From: Chlamydia suis
GTDB taxonomy: Bacteria; Chlamydiota; Chlamydiia; Chlamydiales; Chlamydiaceae
Assembly: GCF_900169085.1 (NCBI RefSeq)
Contig: NZ_LT821323.1
Coordinates: 806,001-870,000, forward strand
Direction of reading: 5' to 3'
DNA length: 64,000 nucleotides
The position numbers and the translations under genes were made by a program. Positions 35,842 to 46,990 of this stretch are shown in pieces. Under the pieces are notes generated by a model. It had not been told where the DNA came from and searched no databases. It was given only the letters and a program-made list of their open reading frames with translations. The first letter of the stretch is position 1; each line of letters begins with the position of its first letter.

Positions 35842-37323
35842 TTAATTTGATTTTCTTGCAGGTTTTGCCTTGTATTCTAAATCAAAAGGAACCCCATATA
35901 AATTAAAAGCTGCCTTTAATGTATTTTTTAAATACAGCTCGTAAGGTTTCGCTAGCAGCGAATTGGAATTGATAAATAATAGGAAAGAAAAAGGCATGAC
36001 CGTCTTGTGAATCGCATAATAAATGCGTAGGCGTTTCCCCTGAATAACTTGAGGGTGATGCCTCTGCATAGCCGTCGCTAATACCTTGTTTACTAATGAG
36101 GTCGAAAGTTTCGTTGTTGCTATGGAGCAGACATCATCGATAGCAGAAAAGATTTGTGACAGGTTGCGCTGTTGTTTTGCCGAAATACAAAGGATGCGCG
36201 CTTGACCTATGTAGGGATCCTTTTTGCGTAGATCCTGAACATAGTGTTCCATCCGAACCCCAAACATTAAATCCCATTTATTTACGAGAATGATATGCGG
36301 TTTTTTATATCGCACAATCGTGGACAGGATGCGCTTATCCTGATGAGAGAGTTGCTGTGTAGCATCTATTACTAATAAACAAATATCTGCCCGAGAAATA
36401 GCCTTTTCGGTTCGAGAAAAGGACATCCACTCTACAGAATTTTTTATGCTCTTAACTTTTCTTAACCCTGCCGTATCGATAAAAATATATTCTTTATTGT
36501 TATGCGTATAGGAAACATCAATATTGTCTCGCGTAGTCCCGGGAGAGTTATCCGTTATGCAGCGTTCTTCCTTAAGAAGGGCGTTGACGATAGAGGATTT
36601 TCCAACGTTAGGATGTCCAATAAGAGCCACTTTTAATGGGCGATCTAGGGACGTCGCTGGAGTGTTTTGGGCAACAAGGTCTTCTAAGAAAGAAGCCTCT
36701 TCTTGAGACAAAGACTCATTTTCAAACAGAGTCGCGTCAGCAAAAGCATGTAAGGATACGGAAGGCTCGGAAGGCTCGGAAGAAGGGGCTCTTTCCTCCC
36801 CACAAGCTTCCTGGCTGTCTGCCGATGGTTGGGGGAGCCCGGCTACTTGACGAATACGCTCTAACAGTAAATCAATATGTTTATCGTGGCTGGCAGATGT
36901 AGCAATCATATTAGAGATCCCCAAGCCATAAAACTCGTGAATGCGCTGAAGATCTCGCTGAGAATCCGCCTTATTCATCACAAGAATTAAAGGTTTTTTT
37001 AGAGCAAGAAGTCGTTTGGCAAGTTCCTCGTCCTGTTTAGTGATTCCGCATCGGATGTCTACAACAAGCAAAAGAATGGAGGCTTCTTCTGCCGCTGCCA
37101 AAGCCTGTTTATGAATCTGTTTTTGGAATCGATCAGGGGATTCTTGGTCTACTCCTCCTGTATCAATAACATGGACAACAGAATCCCAGGCTCGAATTTC
37201 TCCATACAAACGATCTCGGGTAGTGCCTTCTTGGGAATTAACAATCGCTAACGAGCGTTTGCATAAGCGGTTAAAAAGAGAAGATTTTCCTACATTAGGT
37301 CTTCCTAAAATAGCAATGCTCAT
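35842..37323 (-). CDS. der: Ribosome assembly GTPase Der (EngA)
   Basis: A 493-residue protein with two tandem GTPase domains, needed for 50S subunit assembly. First domain: GRPNVGKSS (7-15), GTTRDR, DTGG and NKAD. Second domain: GHPNVGKSS near 236-244, GTTRDN, DTAGLR and NKWD. The C-terminal KH-like domain (about 405-493) ends in a basic tail. The linker between the G domains (about 168-228) is long and acidic with a SEPSEPS repeat, longer than in most Der proteins. ATG at 37323. Single gene. Confidence 0.96.
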   Translation of the reverse strand: MSIAILGRPNVGKSSLFNRLCKRSLAIVNSQEGTTRDRLYGEIRAWDSVVHVIDTGGVDQESPDRFQKQIHKQALAAAEEASILLLVVDIRCGITKQDEELAKRLLALKKPLILVMNKADSQRDLQRIHEFYGLGISNMIATSASHDKHIDLLLERIRQVAGLPQPSADSQEACGEERAPSSEPSEPSVSLHAFADATLFENESLSQEEASFLEDLVAQNTPATSLDRPLKVALIGHPNVGKSSIVNALLKEERCITDNSPGTTRDNIDVSYTHNNKEYIFIDTAGLRKVKSIKNSVEWMSFSRTEKAISRADICLLVIDATQQLSHQDKRILSTIVRYKKPHIILVNKWDLMFGVRMEHYVQDLRKKDPYIGQARILCISAKQQRNLSQIFSAIDDVCSIATTKLSTSLVNKVLATAMQRHHPQVIQGKRLRIYYAIHKTVMPFSFLLFINSNSLLAKPYELYLKNTLKAAFNLYGVPFDLEYKAKPARKSN

Positions 37324-37431
37324 AAACAGGCTCTATTAATCCAGAACAATTAGGAAGAAATGATAAAGAGTAAAAAATTAAATCTAAAGAAATAAAATTA
37401 ACTGTTTAAGAGCAGAATCGAAGCAAAAGGA

Positions 37432-38664
37432 TTATTTCCAAAAACCTTTATCTTTCAGCAAAAATAAAATTTTTTCTTTGTCGGAACACTCGAGTTCTAT
37501 CGATAGGGCCTCTGCCTCCCTAAGCAGCTCTCCTAGCAATCGCCCGGGAGCAATACCTTTCGCCATTAGATCTGCCGCAGAGACAAGAGGAGAGCCGGTC
37601 TGGATCCTTTCTGTGAACAAAGCTAGTCGTGTTTTGAGGTCATGCACGCGAGAAATAAACTGCTCTTGTTCGTCAGGTGTACGCTGTAATGATAAAAACA
37701 GAGAAAGGAGTAGAGGAGCTGTTTGTGAGGCAAAAAAATGTGCCCAAAAGACCTTATCGTCTCGTTTGGACCGAAACTGTGGCAGCGCTTCGTACCAATC
37801 CTCCAACACCTCGAGCTCTTTATTGGATACTCTTAATCTAGAGAAGGCTGAGATGGCCTCTTCTCGTTTTACCTCTTGGAATAGAGGAAGTAAAAAAGCT
37901 ATTTCTGGAATGTGGGGCTCCTGTATTTTTTGAGCAAAAGCAATAGTAGAACATAAAAACCCGCCAGAAGAAACTTTTAACTCGGGGAATATGATAGGGA
38001 GGATTTTTAGTTTCGTAAGTAATTGGAGAGATGCATATGGTGCTTTACGGAGCATTTTTTTGAGCTCTTGCCAAATTCTTTCCGGAGACACCGAAGAGGG
38101 GAGGGAGGGAGCCTCTTTAATAATAGCTAGCTCAGTTTGTGGGTCTAAAGCAAATCCCAATGTTGCGGCAAATCGAATCGCCCTCAGGATGCGGAGCTTG
38201 TCTTCTAAAAACCTTTGTTTAGGATGGCCAATTGCCCGAACGACTTTTCTTTTCAGGTCCGTTTGTCCCTCTACCAGATCAAATAGCTTTTCTTCAAAAG
38301 GATCGTAATACATGCCATTGATGGTAAAGTCTCTTCGAATGGCATCATCTTTCATGGAAGCAAAAACGATGCGATTGGGATGGCGACCATCTTCATAATC
38401 CTCATCGCAGCGGAAAGTGGCAACTTCGAACAGTTGCCCATTTTCTTTTACGGCAATGATACCAAAAGCTGCACCAATAGAAAGAGTATCTGGGAAGATC
38501 GTGGTTACAATCGTTGGAGAGGCATTGGTGGCTATGTCTACCTCTTCAATAGGGCGCTCCAAAAGCATATCTCGGACACTTCCTCCAACGAAATATGCCT
38601 GATACCCAGCGTTGCGTAATTTTTGAACAATTCTTTTCGCTGTTGCCAAAACGGACTGGGTCAT
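37432..38664 (-). CDS. pcnB: Poly(A) polymerase / CCA-adding enzyme family protein
   Basis: A 410-residue class II nucleotidyltransferase. The catalytic head has FVGGSVRDMLLERP near 24-37 followed by IEEVDIATNASP; the two carboxylates of the usual D-x-D are here E-x-D (Glu, Val, Asp). The conserved RRDFTINGMYYDP near 108-120 and the arginine-rich motif near 155-165 (FLEDKLRILRAIRFAATLGF) are intact. By annotation habit it is pcnB (poly(A) polymerase), but the family includes tRNA CCA-adding enzymes and sequence alone does not settle it. ATG at 38664; 14 bases after clpX on the same strand. Confidence 0.85.
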   Translation of the reverse strand: MTQSVLATAKRIVQKLRNAGYQAYFVGGSVRDMLLERPIEEVDIATNASPTIVTTIFPDTLSIGAAFGIIAVKENGQLFEVATFRCDEDYEDGRHPNRIVFASMKDDAIRRDFTINGMYYDPFEEKLFDLVEGQTDLKRKVVRAIGHPKQRFLEDKLRILRAIRFAATLGFALDPQTELAIIKEAPSLPSSVSPERIWQELKKMLRKAPYASLQLLTKLKILPIIFPELKVSSGGFLCSTIAFAQKIQEPHIPEIAFLLPLFQEVKREEAISAFSRLRVSNKELEVLEDWYEALPQFRSKRDDKVFWAHFFASQTAPLLLSLFLSLQRTPDEQEQFISRVHDLKTRLALFTERIQTGSPLVSAADLMAKGIAPGRLLGELLREAEALSIELECSDKEKILFLLKDKGFWK

Positions 38665-38678
38665 GCAACTCCTAAAAG

Positions 38679-39944
38679 TTAAGCAATAGCTTCTGGAGAT
38701 CTCTGAATGATGACGGGAGGTTTATTTTGCTTAATCGTATCCTCTCCTATGCGGATAGCTTCCACAGTAGGATCGGAAGGAACCTCGAACATCAGATCTC
38801 TAAGAAGATTCTCTAAAATCATCCCTAAAGCTCGAGCTCCAGTCTTTGCCTGTTTTGCTTTTTCTGCTATAGCATAAAGAGCCTCTTTTTCGAAGATCAA
38901 CTTTACATTTTCTTCTGCAAAAAGTTCTGTATATTGCTTGACAATAGCGTTCGCAGGTTCTGTTAGGATTTCGACAAGTTCATCTAGTGTTAACTCTTCG
39001 CAATTGACGATGCAGTTAAACCGACCAATGAACTCCGGAATCATCCCAAAAGCGATTAGGTCCTCTGTTTCTACTTTAGCAAGAAGATGATCGCGATTAG
39101 TTACCGCTATATCTGTTTCTTCAGAGAACCCTATAGTCGTTTTTCCAAGTCTTTTAGCAATGATTTTATCCAGGTTAACAAAAGCTCCCCCCACAATAAA
39201 CAGAATATTTTCCGTGTTTACACGGATATATTCTTGATTAGGGTGCTTCCTTCCTCCTTTAGGAGGAATATTAGCAACGGTTCCTTCTATGATTTTCAAA
39301 AGAGCTTGTTGAACTCCTTCTCCGGAAACGTCGCGCGTGATAGAAACGTTCGCTGTGGTACGTCCGATTTTATCAATTTCATCAATATAAATGATTCCAC
39401 GTTCTGCGCGAGCTACATCGTAATCCGCAGCTTGAAGGAGCCTTAAGACAATGTTTTCTACATCCTCTCCTACATAGCCAGCCTCTGTTAAGGTAGTTGC
39501 GTCCGCAATTGTAAAGGGAACATCCAAAATTTTTGCCAGGGTTTTGGCAATCAAGGTTTTTCCTGATCCTGTTGGCCCTAATAACAATACATTGGATTTT
39601 CCATAGCTGACTTGTTTGTCCTGCATGAGCGCCCGAATGCGTTTATAGTGGTTATAAACAGCAACCGAAATGGTTTTTTTCGCGCGCTCTTGCCCAACGA
39701 CATAAGAGTCTATGTGGCGCTTGATCTCTTTAGGAGTTAATACTTTTAGGCTTGTATGAGAAGCTGTTGTAGGAGATGCTGCGACCTCCTGTGTTGTTGT
39801 GGGAGTTGGCGTCTTATCCAAAATCCCAGAACAAAGCTTGATACAATAGTCACAAATATAAACCGATGGACCAGCAATAAGTTTTTCTACATCTTTCTCT
39901 GATCGCCCACAAAAAGAACAGACCGCAAGATTTTTTTTTGTCAT
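38679..39944 (-). CDS. clpX: ATP-dependent Clp protease unfoldase ClpX
   Basis: A 421-residue AAA+ unfoldase that feeds substrates to ClpP. The N-terminal zinc-binding domain has CSFCGRS (9-15) and CDYCIKLC (about 31-38). Walker A GPTGSGKT lies near 127-134, Walker [12 protein letters not shown] near 188-198, and pore loop GYVGEDVE near 156. The ClpP-contacting IGF loop appears as IGFSEE. ATG at 39944, nine bases after clpP, so clpP-clpX are an operon after tig, which is the classic order. Confidence 0.97.
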   Translation of the reverse strand: MTKKNLAVCSFCGRSEKDVEKLIAGPSVYICDYCIKLCSGILDKTPTPTTTQEVAASPTTASHTSLKVLTPKEIKRHIDSYVVGQERAKKTISVAVYNHYKRIRALMQDKQVSYGKSNVLLLGPTGSGKTLIAKTLAKILDVPFTIADATTLTEAGYVGEDVENIVLRLLQAADYDVARAERGIIYIDEIDKIGRTTANVSITRDVSGEGVQQALLKIIEGTVANIPPKGGRKHPNQEYIRVNTENILFIVGGAFVNLDKIIAKRLGKTTIGFSEETDIAVTNRDHLLAKVETEDLIAFGMIPEFIGRFNCIVNCEELTLDELVEILTEPANAIVKQYTELFAEENVKLIFEKEALYAIAEKAKQAKTGARALGMILENLLRDLMFEVPSDPTVEAIRIGEDTIKQNKPPVIIQRSPEAIA

Positions 39945-39953
39945 AATAATTCT

Positions 39954-40565
39954 CTAAGACACAATGCTCTTATCTTTTGTCTCTTTAGCAGAGGAGACAA
40001 CCTTATCGATTAGCCCATACGCAATAGCTTCCTCTGCTCCCATAAAAAAGTCTCGTTCAGAGTCTTCAATAATTTTTTCCACCGGCTGACCAGTACACTC
40101 AGCAAGAATATTGGAGAGATGTTTTTTAAGTGTCAAAATTTCGGCGGCTTGAAGCTGAATGTCCGCAGAAGTCCCAATGATCCCTCCGGAAGGTTGGTGG
40201 ATCATCATGCGGCTGTGAGGTAAAGCATAACGTTTCCCTTTTGTCCCTGCAGAAAGCAAGAGGGCTCCCATAGAAGCTGCTTGACCAATGCAGTATGTGT
40301 TCACATCGCAGCCTAGGAAACGAATGGTGTCGTAAATTGCTAACCCCGCTGTAATATATCCGCCAGGAGAGTTGATAAAAATTTGGATGTCTTTCGTGGG
40401 ATCCTCGGACATTAGGAACAGAAGCTGGGCGATTACAGTGTTTGCCAACGGTTCGGTAATTTCTTGCCCAATCATGACAATTCGGTCCTTGAGCAGCCGA
40501 GAATAAATATCCATAGCTCGTTCGCCGCGACCCGTGTCTTCAACAACGTATGGTACCAACGTCAT
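39954..40565 (-). CDS. clpP: ClpP protease subunit (ClpP2 type)
   Basis: A 203-residue serine protease subunit. The catalytic triad is visible: Ser in [11 protein letters not shown] near 96-106, His in MMIHQPSGG near 119-127, and Asp in [17 protein letters not shown] near 167-183. Chlamydia has two clpP genes; this one pairs with clpX and matches the ClpP2 position. I chose ATG 40565 with AGAGGA upstream; six extra codons from a TTG at 40583 are unlikely. It follows tig by 165 bases. Confidence 0.96.
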   Translation of the reverse strand: MTLVPYVVEDTGRGERAMDIYSRLLKDRIVMIGQEITEPLANTVIAQLLFLMSEDPTKDIQIFINSPGGYITAGLAIYDTIRFLGCDVNTYCIGQAASMGALLLSAGTKGKRYALPHSRMMIHQPSGGIIGTSADIQLQAAEILTLKKHLSNILAECTGQPVEKIIEDSERDFFMGAEEAIAYGLIDKVVSSAKETKDKSIVS

Positions 40566-40730
40566 ATGCGTGCTTCCTCTCAAATCATTTGGTTACAGGT
40601 GTGCGTACGTTATGTCTACCCTAGACCCAAGAAGGGGAGATCCCATCTAATTAAAAATACACCTACGCATCAAAATGATGAATTCTATGTTTAAGTGTCT
40701 CTTGGGTCAAGCGTTTTCCTGCGATCAAAA

Positions 40731-42059
40731 TTAAGAGGGGATGCCCTCTAAATCTTTTTTCTCAGATGAAACAGCCTCGATTGCTTTACGGTAAGTCAAC
40801 CGATCTCGAGCCACAAGAACCAACTCCTGGATCATTTGATTAGAAATGTCTTTAGGAGGGTGAGCTCCAAAACGCTCTCTCGAGCAGACATCCATCATAT
40901 ATTGAAGTTCTTCTCTAGAGATAGACAATCCTTTTTCTGAAAAGACCTTTTGTGTTAGGAACAAAAGCTTTACAGCCTTTCTTGCATCAGCTTTTGCTTC
41001 TTCTAATAAAGTTTGTTTTTGCTCTTCTAGCTCAGAATCCGAGCAATATTTGACTAAGCGAGCATTTAAAAGTTTTTCTCTAGAGAGAAGCTCTTCGCGT
41101 TCCTGCAATAGACTTTGTGGTAAGTCAAAATCTACGAGCTGAGCCAAAGCATCTTCAGCTGCTGAGAAACGTTTTTGGTATTGAGCTTCTTTAGCCTGGT
41201 TTTCTAGCTGTACACGAAGCTTGTTTTTCAAATCTTCCAAAGATTCTGCTTGCAATTGTCGAGCTTTTTCGTCATCCAACTCTGGAGATGAAATTTCAAT
41301 GACAGCGTTGACTGTAAAAGTGAGGAGATCCCCATTCAAAAAAGATTGAATGTCTTCGGAACCAATTTCTTCTTCTACACGATGGCCTGTAGACACATTT
41401 AAAAATTTAGCTTTAAACGCGTCGGTCATGTCCTCTTCACTAATTTTGAAATATTTGTTTTCAAAAATAGCGGTAGGAGTTGAGTTAAGATCTCCTTTTT
41501 TGGAAACATATAGTGACAGGGAGATAAAGTCTCCTTCTTGAGAGGGTCTTGTAACAGGCGTTTTTGTCGCAAAAAAGTAAGCAACGTTTTTCAAGCCGTT
41601 CTCTAAGTCCTCGTCAGAGATCTCCTTTACTGGCTCTGGTTCTGGGAGAGCTAATTGTTCCCAGGGAAGAGAAGGGATAACCGGGAATGCTTCGTATAAA
41701 AAGGAAACAGTCCCCCCGCTGACAGCACTGCACGAATCAACCGTGGAAGAGCGAACAGCCTTGGGAGATAAAGGTTTTCGATCACATAGTTGAGAAAGAG
41801 CTTCGAAAGAGGCTCTCAGTAACAACTGGCGAAGCTCATTCTCAACATGGGATGAATAGCGAGCCTCAATAATGTTATCGGGAGCTTTTCCTTTGCGAAA
41901 CCCGGGTAACACGATATTCTTTTTCACAGTTTTGAGAGCTTCTTTATGACACTTCTGCGTGACTAAGGGATTAGCCTGAACTTTTGCAGACACAACGCAG
42001 CCAGCAGTTTCCTCTATATTTATAGAAAACAAATCATTAGAAAAATCTCGAGAAGACAC
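40731..42059 (-). CDS. tig: Trigger factor chaperone
   Basis: A 442-residue ribosome-bound chaperone and prolyl isomerase. The ribosome-binding signature is [11 protein letters not shown] near 45-55, followed by the PPIase-like domain ([13 protein letters not shown] near 160) and the long helical C-terminal arms. The start is GTG at 42059, with AGGG seven bases upstream and the N terminus [12 protein letters not shown]; an open frame extending upstream to 42152 runs through tRNA-Gly and is not real. It leads the tig-clpP-clpX-pcnB series. Confidence 0.95.
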   Translation of the reverse strand: MSSRDFSNDLFSINIEETAGCVVSAKVQANPLVTQKCHKEALKTVKKNIVLPGFRKGKAPDNIIEARYSSHVENELRQLLLRASFEALSQLCDRKPLSPKAVRSSTVDSCSAVSGGTVSFLYEAFPVIPSLPWEQLALPEPEPVKEISDEDLENGLKNVAYFFATKTPVTRPSQEGDFISLSLYVSKKGDLNSTPTAIFENKYFKISEEDMTDAFKAKFLNVSTGHRVEEEIGSEDIQSFLNGDLLTFTVNAVIEISSPELDDEKARQLQAESLEDLKNKLRVQLENQAKEAQYQKRFSAAEDALAQLVDFDLPQSLLQEREELLSREKLLNARLVKYCSDSELEEQKQTLLEEAKADARKAVKLLFLTQKVFSEKGLSISREELQYMMDVCSRERFGAHPPKDISNQMIQELVLVARDRLTYRKAIEAVSSEKKDLEGIPS

Positions 42060-42094
42060 AGAATACCCTTTTGGTAAGTTATCCGGTAAAGAGA

Positions 42095-42166
42095 AGCGGG
42101 TGATGAGGCTTGAACTCACGACCTTCACGTTGGCAACGTGACGCTCTACCACTGAGCTACACCCGC
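42095..42166 (-). tRNA. tRNA-Gly (anticodon GCC)
   Basis: A 72-base minus-strand cloverleaf: acceptor GCGGGTG/CACCCGC, discriminator T, anticodon stem CACGT/ACGTG around TGCCA, anticodon GCC. It ends 35 bases before the tig start and may be transcribed with it. Confidence 0.94.
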
Positions 42167-42393
42167 GAGAAGAAGAGCATTCTAGATAATCTGGGGAGTT
42201 TTTCGCAATCCTTTGATTAGAGGTTTCGCAAAAAAATTTTGGCTAGAAATTTTTTAGGAGGCTAATCGGGGAAAAAGGTCTTGTTGATAAAGGACTCTTT
42301 GGAGGCCTGAGGCGTCAAAATTTTCATTGATTTAGCGGATGTAAACAGGTACAAGTAACAGGTCTATCAACCCCCCTATGGTTTAGAGGAGAA

Positions 42394-45300
42394 ATGCTTA
42401 ATTTTCGTAAATTAAGAAGAGATTTTACAGCCAACATACTGCAGGATGGAAAAGAGTTGTTTACTCAAGGCGCTGTGGTTAGTGCGAAAATCTTGTCCAT
42501 GAATAGCGAGACGGTGTGTATCAGTGCACAAATCCGAGGTTCATATGACAATGTTTACGAGTGTGAAATTGAAGTGGATCGAGCGGAATCTGATACCGTG
42601 GATTCGAACTGTGATTGCTCTTACAATTATGATTGTCAGCATATCGTAGCTTTGCTGTTTTATTTAGAGCAGTACTTTAATGAAATGGTGGTTACCTATT
42701 CTAAGGAAGCAGATCTTTCTTCTAATGAAGAGGTGTGTAAGGAGCTGCAAGAGACTTTTGTTGTAGCTGCCACGCGAGAAGAGGAGCGCCGGGATCGCGA
42801 ACATCAAAAAGAAATACTTCGAGAATACAATCACGCAGCCTCTGTATTAAGTGAAAATCCTTTCTTCTTGCCTTTGGAGTATTCTGAGAAGGATAGTGCG
42901 GAACTTGCGGTTCTATTTGTCCCTCAGAAAAACGAAGGGGACATTTTTTCTCCAAATCAGCCTATAGAGTTTCAGCTTGTTTTGAGGCTTCCAGGGCGTT
43001 CTAAGCCTTTTTATGTTTCCAATATCAAAACTTTTTTAGAAGGGGTCTTGTATCAAGAGCCAATCGTTTTTAGCGGGAGACGCTTCTTCTTTACGTTACA
43101 ATCTTTCAGCGCGTCAGATAGAAAGTTAATTGATTTACTGATTCGTTATGCGCGTTATGCTACAGGAAGTTCTGAAGAAAAATTATTAAAATCCGCCTTT
43201 TTAACACCAGCATCTTTAGGGATGATTTTATCTAAAATGCTGGAACATCAAATGGCAGAAAGCAGCGGTTCTCAATTAGGAGAGAAAGAGAGTTTTCAAG
43301 GAATTTTTTGTGGGAATTTAGAAGAACCTCTGCTTTGGTCTATCTCTCCTGCTAAAATGAAATTTCACTTGGATTATTTCGACGCTCCGTACAAAGCGTT
43401 ACTGATGAAGCCTTTAATTGTGGTGGATGAAGAAGAAATACAGCCAGAGCAAGCCGTTCTTTTAGAGTCGAGTTGTCCAGGAATCATTCATAAAAATGTA
43501 TACCACCACTTTTTGCCCCAGATTAAGCGAGCGCATATACGGTCTTTTGTGGGATTGCGTGATGTAGCGATTCCGGAAGCGCTTTTTGGTTCTTTTTGTG
43601 AAAATGCTTTGCCAGTGTTCCGAAATTATGCGGAATTATCCAATGTCGAAGCGTTAAATGGTTTCAGTACGTTGCCTTATACAGAAGAACTACGAGGAGT
43701 TTGTGATATCAGCTACCTGGATGGGGAACTCGAGGCCAAGCTCTTTTTCTTATACGATGGACAGCGGGTGCCTGCTACAGCATTTTCTTTACAATACCAA
43801 GAGGTACGGGCTTTTGTTCGCCCAGATGGAATTTTAGCTCGAAACTTAGTAGAAGAGAGAAAAATTTTAGAAGAAGTCTTCTCTGGGTTTGTGTACGACG
43901 AGCGAGATGGGGCATTTCATGTAAAAAGTGAGAAAAAGATCGTTGAGTTCATGACGGAAACGATCCCAAACAATCAGCATCGCATTACGTTTAATTGCCC
44001 AGAAACCCTTTCAGACCAATTTATCTATGATGAAACGGTCTTTGATCTCTCTTTCAGGGCAGGAGAAGATATCAACTACTATGAGGCAGAGTTAAAAGTT
44101 CATGGGTTGTTGAAGGGAATCAGCTTAGATTTGCTATGGGATTGCGTTAGCGCGAAGAAACGCTTTTTAGAATTACCGAAAAAGGGTGGGCAATTGAAAA
44201 AAGCTCGTCGAGGTAAGTCTGTAGCGTCGAAGCTGCCATGTATTCTTGTTTTGGATTTGGAGAAAATCGCTCCTGTAATTCAAATTTTTAATGAGATCGG
44301 GTTTCAGGTTTTAGATGATTTTGTAGAAAAATGTCCTTTATGGAGCTTATCTGGAATTTCCCCCGAGTCTTTCAAGGATCTTCCAGTTAACTTTTCTATG
44401 ACAGAAGATTTGGCAGAGATACAGAAACAAATCCGCGGCGAAGTGGATTTTGCATTCCAAGAGGTCCCTGCTCAAATTCAGGCAACTTTACGTGGTTATC
44501 AGAGAGAAGGTGTGCATTGGTTAGAGCGTTTACGTAAAATGCATCTCAATGGAATTCTTGCAGATGACATGGGGTTAGGGAAAACCTTACAAACCATTAT
44601 TGCTGTTACGCAAAGTCGCTTGGAGAAAAAGGGAGGGTGTTCTTTGATCATTTGCCCGACCTCTTTAGTATACAATTGGAAAGAAGAATTCCGAAAATTC
44701 AATCCAGAGTTTAAAACTCTTGTGGTTGATGGGATCCCCTCTCAGCGACGTAAACAGTTAGCTTCTCTAGGAGAGTATGATGTAGCTATTACCTCTTATA
44801 ATTTGCTACAAAAAGATATCGATATTTACAGGGACTTTCTTTTTGATTACGTCGTGCTTGATGAAGCGCACCATATCAAGAATCGAACGACGCGTAATGC
44901 TAAATCGGTAAAAATGATTCGAGCTTGTCACCGCTTAATTCTTACCGGAACTCCGATAGAGAATTCATTAGAGGAGTTATGGAGTCTGTTTGATTTTCTC
45001 ATGCCAGGACTTCTTAGCAGTTATGATCGTTTCGTTGGTAAATACATCCGTATTGGCAATTACATGGGGAATAAGGCGGACAATGTCGAAGCTTTAAGAA
45101 AAAAAGTGGCGCCGTTTATTCTTCGCAGAATGAAGGAAGATGTTTTAGAAGATCTACCTCCAGTTTCTGAAATTTTGTACCATTGTCATCTTACCGAATC
45201 TCAGAGGGAATTGTATCAGTCCTACGCTGCTTCCGCGCGGCAAGAGTTATCTCGTTTAGTGAAACAAGAAGGATTTGAAAGAATTCATATTCATGTGTTG

Positions 45301-45885
45301 GCTACGCTTACACGTTTAAAACAGATATGTTGTCATCCAGCGATTTTTGCGAAAGACACTCCGGAGCCAGGGGATTCTGCAAAATACGATATGCTGATGG
45401 ATCTGTTGGGTTCGCTAGTAGATTCTGGTCATAAGACGGTTGTATTTAGCCAATACACCAAGATGTTGGGCATTATAAGACAAGATTTAGAAGCAAAAGG
45501 TATTCCTTTTGTGTATCTTGATGGTTCCACAAAGAACCGGTTGGAGATCGTTCAGCAGTTCAATGAAGATCCAAGTTTGCTGGTTTTCTTAGTTTCCTTG
45601 AAAGCGGGAGGTACGGGATTAAACTTAGTAGGAGCTGATACGGTAATCCATTACGACATGTGGTGGAATCCTGCTGTTGAGAATCAGGCCACAGATAGGG
45701 TTCATCGTATTGGCCAAAATCGTTCTGTTTCTTCCTATAAACTGGTTACCTTGAATACAATTGAAGAAAAAATTCTAAGCTTGCAGAACAGGAAAAAGGG
45801 TCTTGTAAAGAAAGTGATCAATTCTGATGATGAAGTCGTTTCTAAGTTAACTTGGGAAGAAGTGCTCGAACTTCTACAGATATAG
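42394..45885 (+). CDS. SWI2/SNF2-family helicase-like ATPase with SWIM zinc finger
   Basis: An 1163-residue DNA-dependent ATPase. An N-terminal SWIM-type zinc finger (CDCSYNYDCQHI, about 73-84) gives the C-x-C...C-x-H pattern. A long middle region of unknown fold follows. The SNF2 motor lies in the last 460 residues: motif I DDMGLGKT near 724-731, motif II DEAHH near 822, motif III LTGTPIENS near 849, and in the second lobe SLKAGGTGLNLVGAD and QATDRVHRIGQ. Family members remodel protein-DNA or RNA polymerase complexes (compare RapA). It precedes mreB by four bases. Confidence 0.93.
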   Translation: MLNFRKLRRDFTANILQDGKELFTQGAVVSAKILSMNSETVCISAQIRGSYDNVYECEIEVDRAESDTVDSNCDCSYNYDCQHIVALLFYLEQYFNEMVVTYSKEADLSSNEEVCKELQETFVVAATREEERRDREHQKEILREYNHAASVLSENPFFLPLEYSEKDSAELAVLFVPQKNEGDIFSPNQPIEFQLVLRLPGRSKPFYVSNIKTFLEGVLYQEPIVFSGRRFFFTLQSFSASDRKLIDLLIRYARYATGSSEEKLLKSAFLTPASLGMILSKMLEHQMAESSGSQLGEKESFQGIFCGNLEEPLLWSISPAKMKFHLDYFDAPYKALLMKPLIVVDEEEIQPEQAVLLESSCPGIIHKNVYHHFLPQIKRAHIRSFVGLRDVAIPEALFGSFCENALPVFRNYAELSNVEALNGFSTLPYTEELRGVCDISYLDGELEAKLFFLYDGQRVPATAFSLQYQEVRAFVRPDGILARNLVEERKILEEVFSGFVYDERDGAFHVKSEKKIVEFMTETIPNNQHRITFNCPETLSDQFIYDETVFDLSFRAGEDINYYEAELKVHGLLKGISLDLLWDCVSAKKRFLELPKKGGQLKKARRGKSVASKLPCILVLDLEKIAPVIQIFNEIGFQVLDDFVEKCPLWSLSGISPESFKDLPVNFSMTEDLAEIQKQIRGEVDFAFQEVPAQIQATLRGYQREGVHWLERLRKMHLNGILADDMGLGKTLQTIIAVTQSRLEKKGGCSLIICPTSLVYNWKEEFRKFNPEFKTLVVDGIPSQRRKQLASLGEYDVAITSYNLLQKDIDIYRDFLFDYVVLDEAHHIKNRTTRNAKSVKMIRACHRLILTGTPIENSLEELWSLFDFLMPGLLSSYDRFVGKYIRIGNYMGNKADNVEALRKKVAPFILRRMKEDVLEDLPPVSEILYHCHLTESQRELYQSYAASARQELSRLVKQEGFERIHIHVLATLTRLKQICCHPAIFAKDTPEPGDSAKYDMLMDLLGSLVDSGHKTVVFSQYTKMLGIIRQDLEAKGIPFVYLDGSTKNRLEIVQQFNEDPSLLVFLVSLKAGGTGLNLVGADTVIHYDMWWNPAVENQATDRVHRIGQNRSVSSYKLVTLNTIEEKILSLQNRKKGLVKKVINSDDEVVSKLTWEEVLELLQI

Positions 45886-45889
45886 TTTT

Positions 45890-46990
45890 ATGAGCCCACA
45901 TCGCAGCTTATACAAGATTAAAAATTTTTCTAATCGCCTGTATAACAAGGCTTTAGGCCGTTTCGATCGACTGTTTAATTTTTTTTCCGGGAATATCGGC
46001 ATCGATTTAGGGACGGCAAATACTTTAGTCTATGTTCGCGGTCGTGGGATTGTTCTTAGTGAGCCTTCAGTTGTGGCTGTTGATGCTCAGACTCATGCAG
46101 TATTGGCTGTAGGCCATAAAGCCAAAGCAATGTTGGGGAAAACCCCTCGAAAAATTGTCGCTGTTCGCCCTATGAAAGATGGGGTGATCGCCGATTTTGA
46201 AATTGCAGAAGGGATGTTGAAAGCTTTGATCAAACGGGTTACCCCAGCTCGTAGCATGTTCCGTCCCAAAATTCTTATCGCAGTACCTTCCGGTATTACT
46301 GGTGTTGAAAAACGAGCTGTTGAGGATTCTGCCTTACATGCTGGGGCTCAGGAAGTGATTCTGATTGAGGAGCCTATGGCTGCTGCTATTGGTGTGGATC
46401 TTCCGGTGCATGAGCCTGCTGCCAGTATGATTATTGATATCGGCGGAGGGACAACAGAAATCGCCATTATTTCTCTAGGGGGAATTGTCGAGTCCCGTTC
46501 TCTACGTATAGCGGGGGATGAGTTCGATGAGTGCATTATTAATTATATGCGGCGCACTTACAACTTAATGATAGGGCCTAGGACTGCGGAAGAAATTAAG
46601 ATTACGATAGGCTCCGCATACCCATTAGGTGATCAAGAATTAGAAATGGAAGTGCGTGGGCGAGATCAGGTGGCTGGGCTCCCTATTACAAAAAGGATTA
46701 ATTCTGTAGAAATTCGAGAGTGTTTAGCGGAACCCATACAGCAAATCATAGAGTGTGTACGATTAACTCTAGAAAAATGTCCGCCAGAACTTTCTGCAGA
46801 TTTGGTAGAGCGAGGGATGGTTCTCGCTGGAGGTGGAGCTCTTATTAAAGGGTTGGATAAAGCATTAAGTAAAAATACCGGACTTTCTGTTATCACGGCT
46901 CCGCATCCACTGTTAGCGGTTTGCTTAGGAACTGGAAAAGCTCTGGAACATCTAGATCAATTGAAGAAGCGAAAAGAGAGTTTAGTATGA
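45890..46990 (+). CDS. mreB: Actin-like cell shape/division protein MreB
   Basis: A 366-residue bacterial actin. In Chlamydia, which lacks FtsZ, MreB organises peptidoglycan synthesis at the division site. Nucleotide-binding phosphate loops are GIDLGTANTLVYV near 38-50 and MIIDIGGGTTEIAI near 184-197; the adenosine loop is LAGGGALIKG near 317-326. A basic, amphipathic N-terminal extension of about 35 residues (MSPHRSLYKIKN and on) precedes the actin fold and may bind the membrane. The stop overlaps pckA in ATGA fashion. Confidence 0.96.
   Translation: MSPHRSLYKIKNFSNRLYNKALGRFDRLFNFFSGNIGIDLGTANTLVYVRGRGIVLSEPSVVAVDAQTHAVLAVGHKAKAMLGKTPRKIVAVRPMKDGVIADFEIAEGMLKALIKRVTPARSMFRPKILIAVPSGITGVEKRAVEDSALHAGAQEVILIEEPMAAAIGVDLPVHEPAASMIIDIGGGTTEIAIISLGGIVESRSLRIAGDEFDECIINYMRRTYNLMIGPRTAEEIKITIGSAYPLGDQELEMEVRGRDQVAGLPITKRINSVEIRECLAEPIQQIIECVRLTLEKCPPELSADLVERGMVLAGGGALIKGLDKALSKNTGLSVITAPHPLLAVCLGTGKALEHLDQLKKRKESLV

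Noticed and set aside
36755..36785. Short tandem repeat in der (GAAGGCTCGG units)
   Set aside because: It encodes the SEPSEPS part of the acidic linker between the two GTPase domains; low-complexity coding sequence, not a mobile or regulatory repeat.
40611..40650. Short palindrome GTCTACCCTAGAC upstream of clpP
   Set aside because: Five-base arms only, no known operator pattern; expected by chance at this length.
42060..42152. Longer N terminus of trigger factor (31 more codons)
   Set aside because: The extension runs through the tRNA-Gly(GCC) gene; GTG at 42059 has a ribosome binding site and gives the expected N terminus and length.
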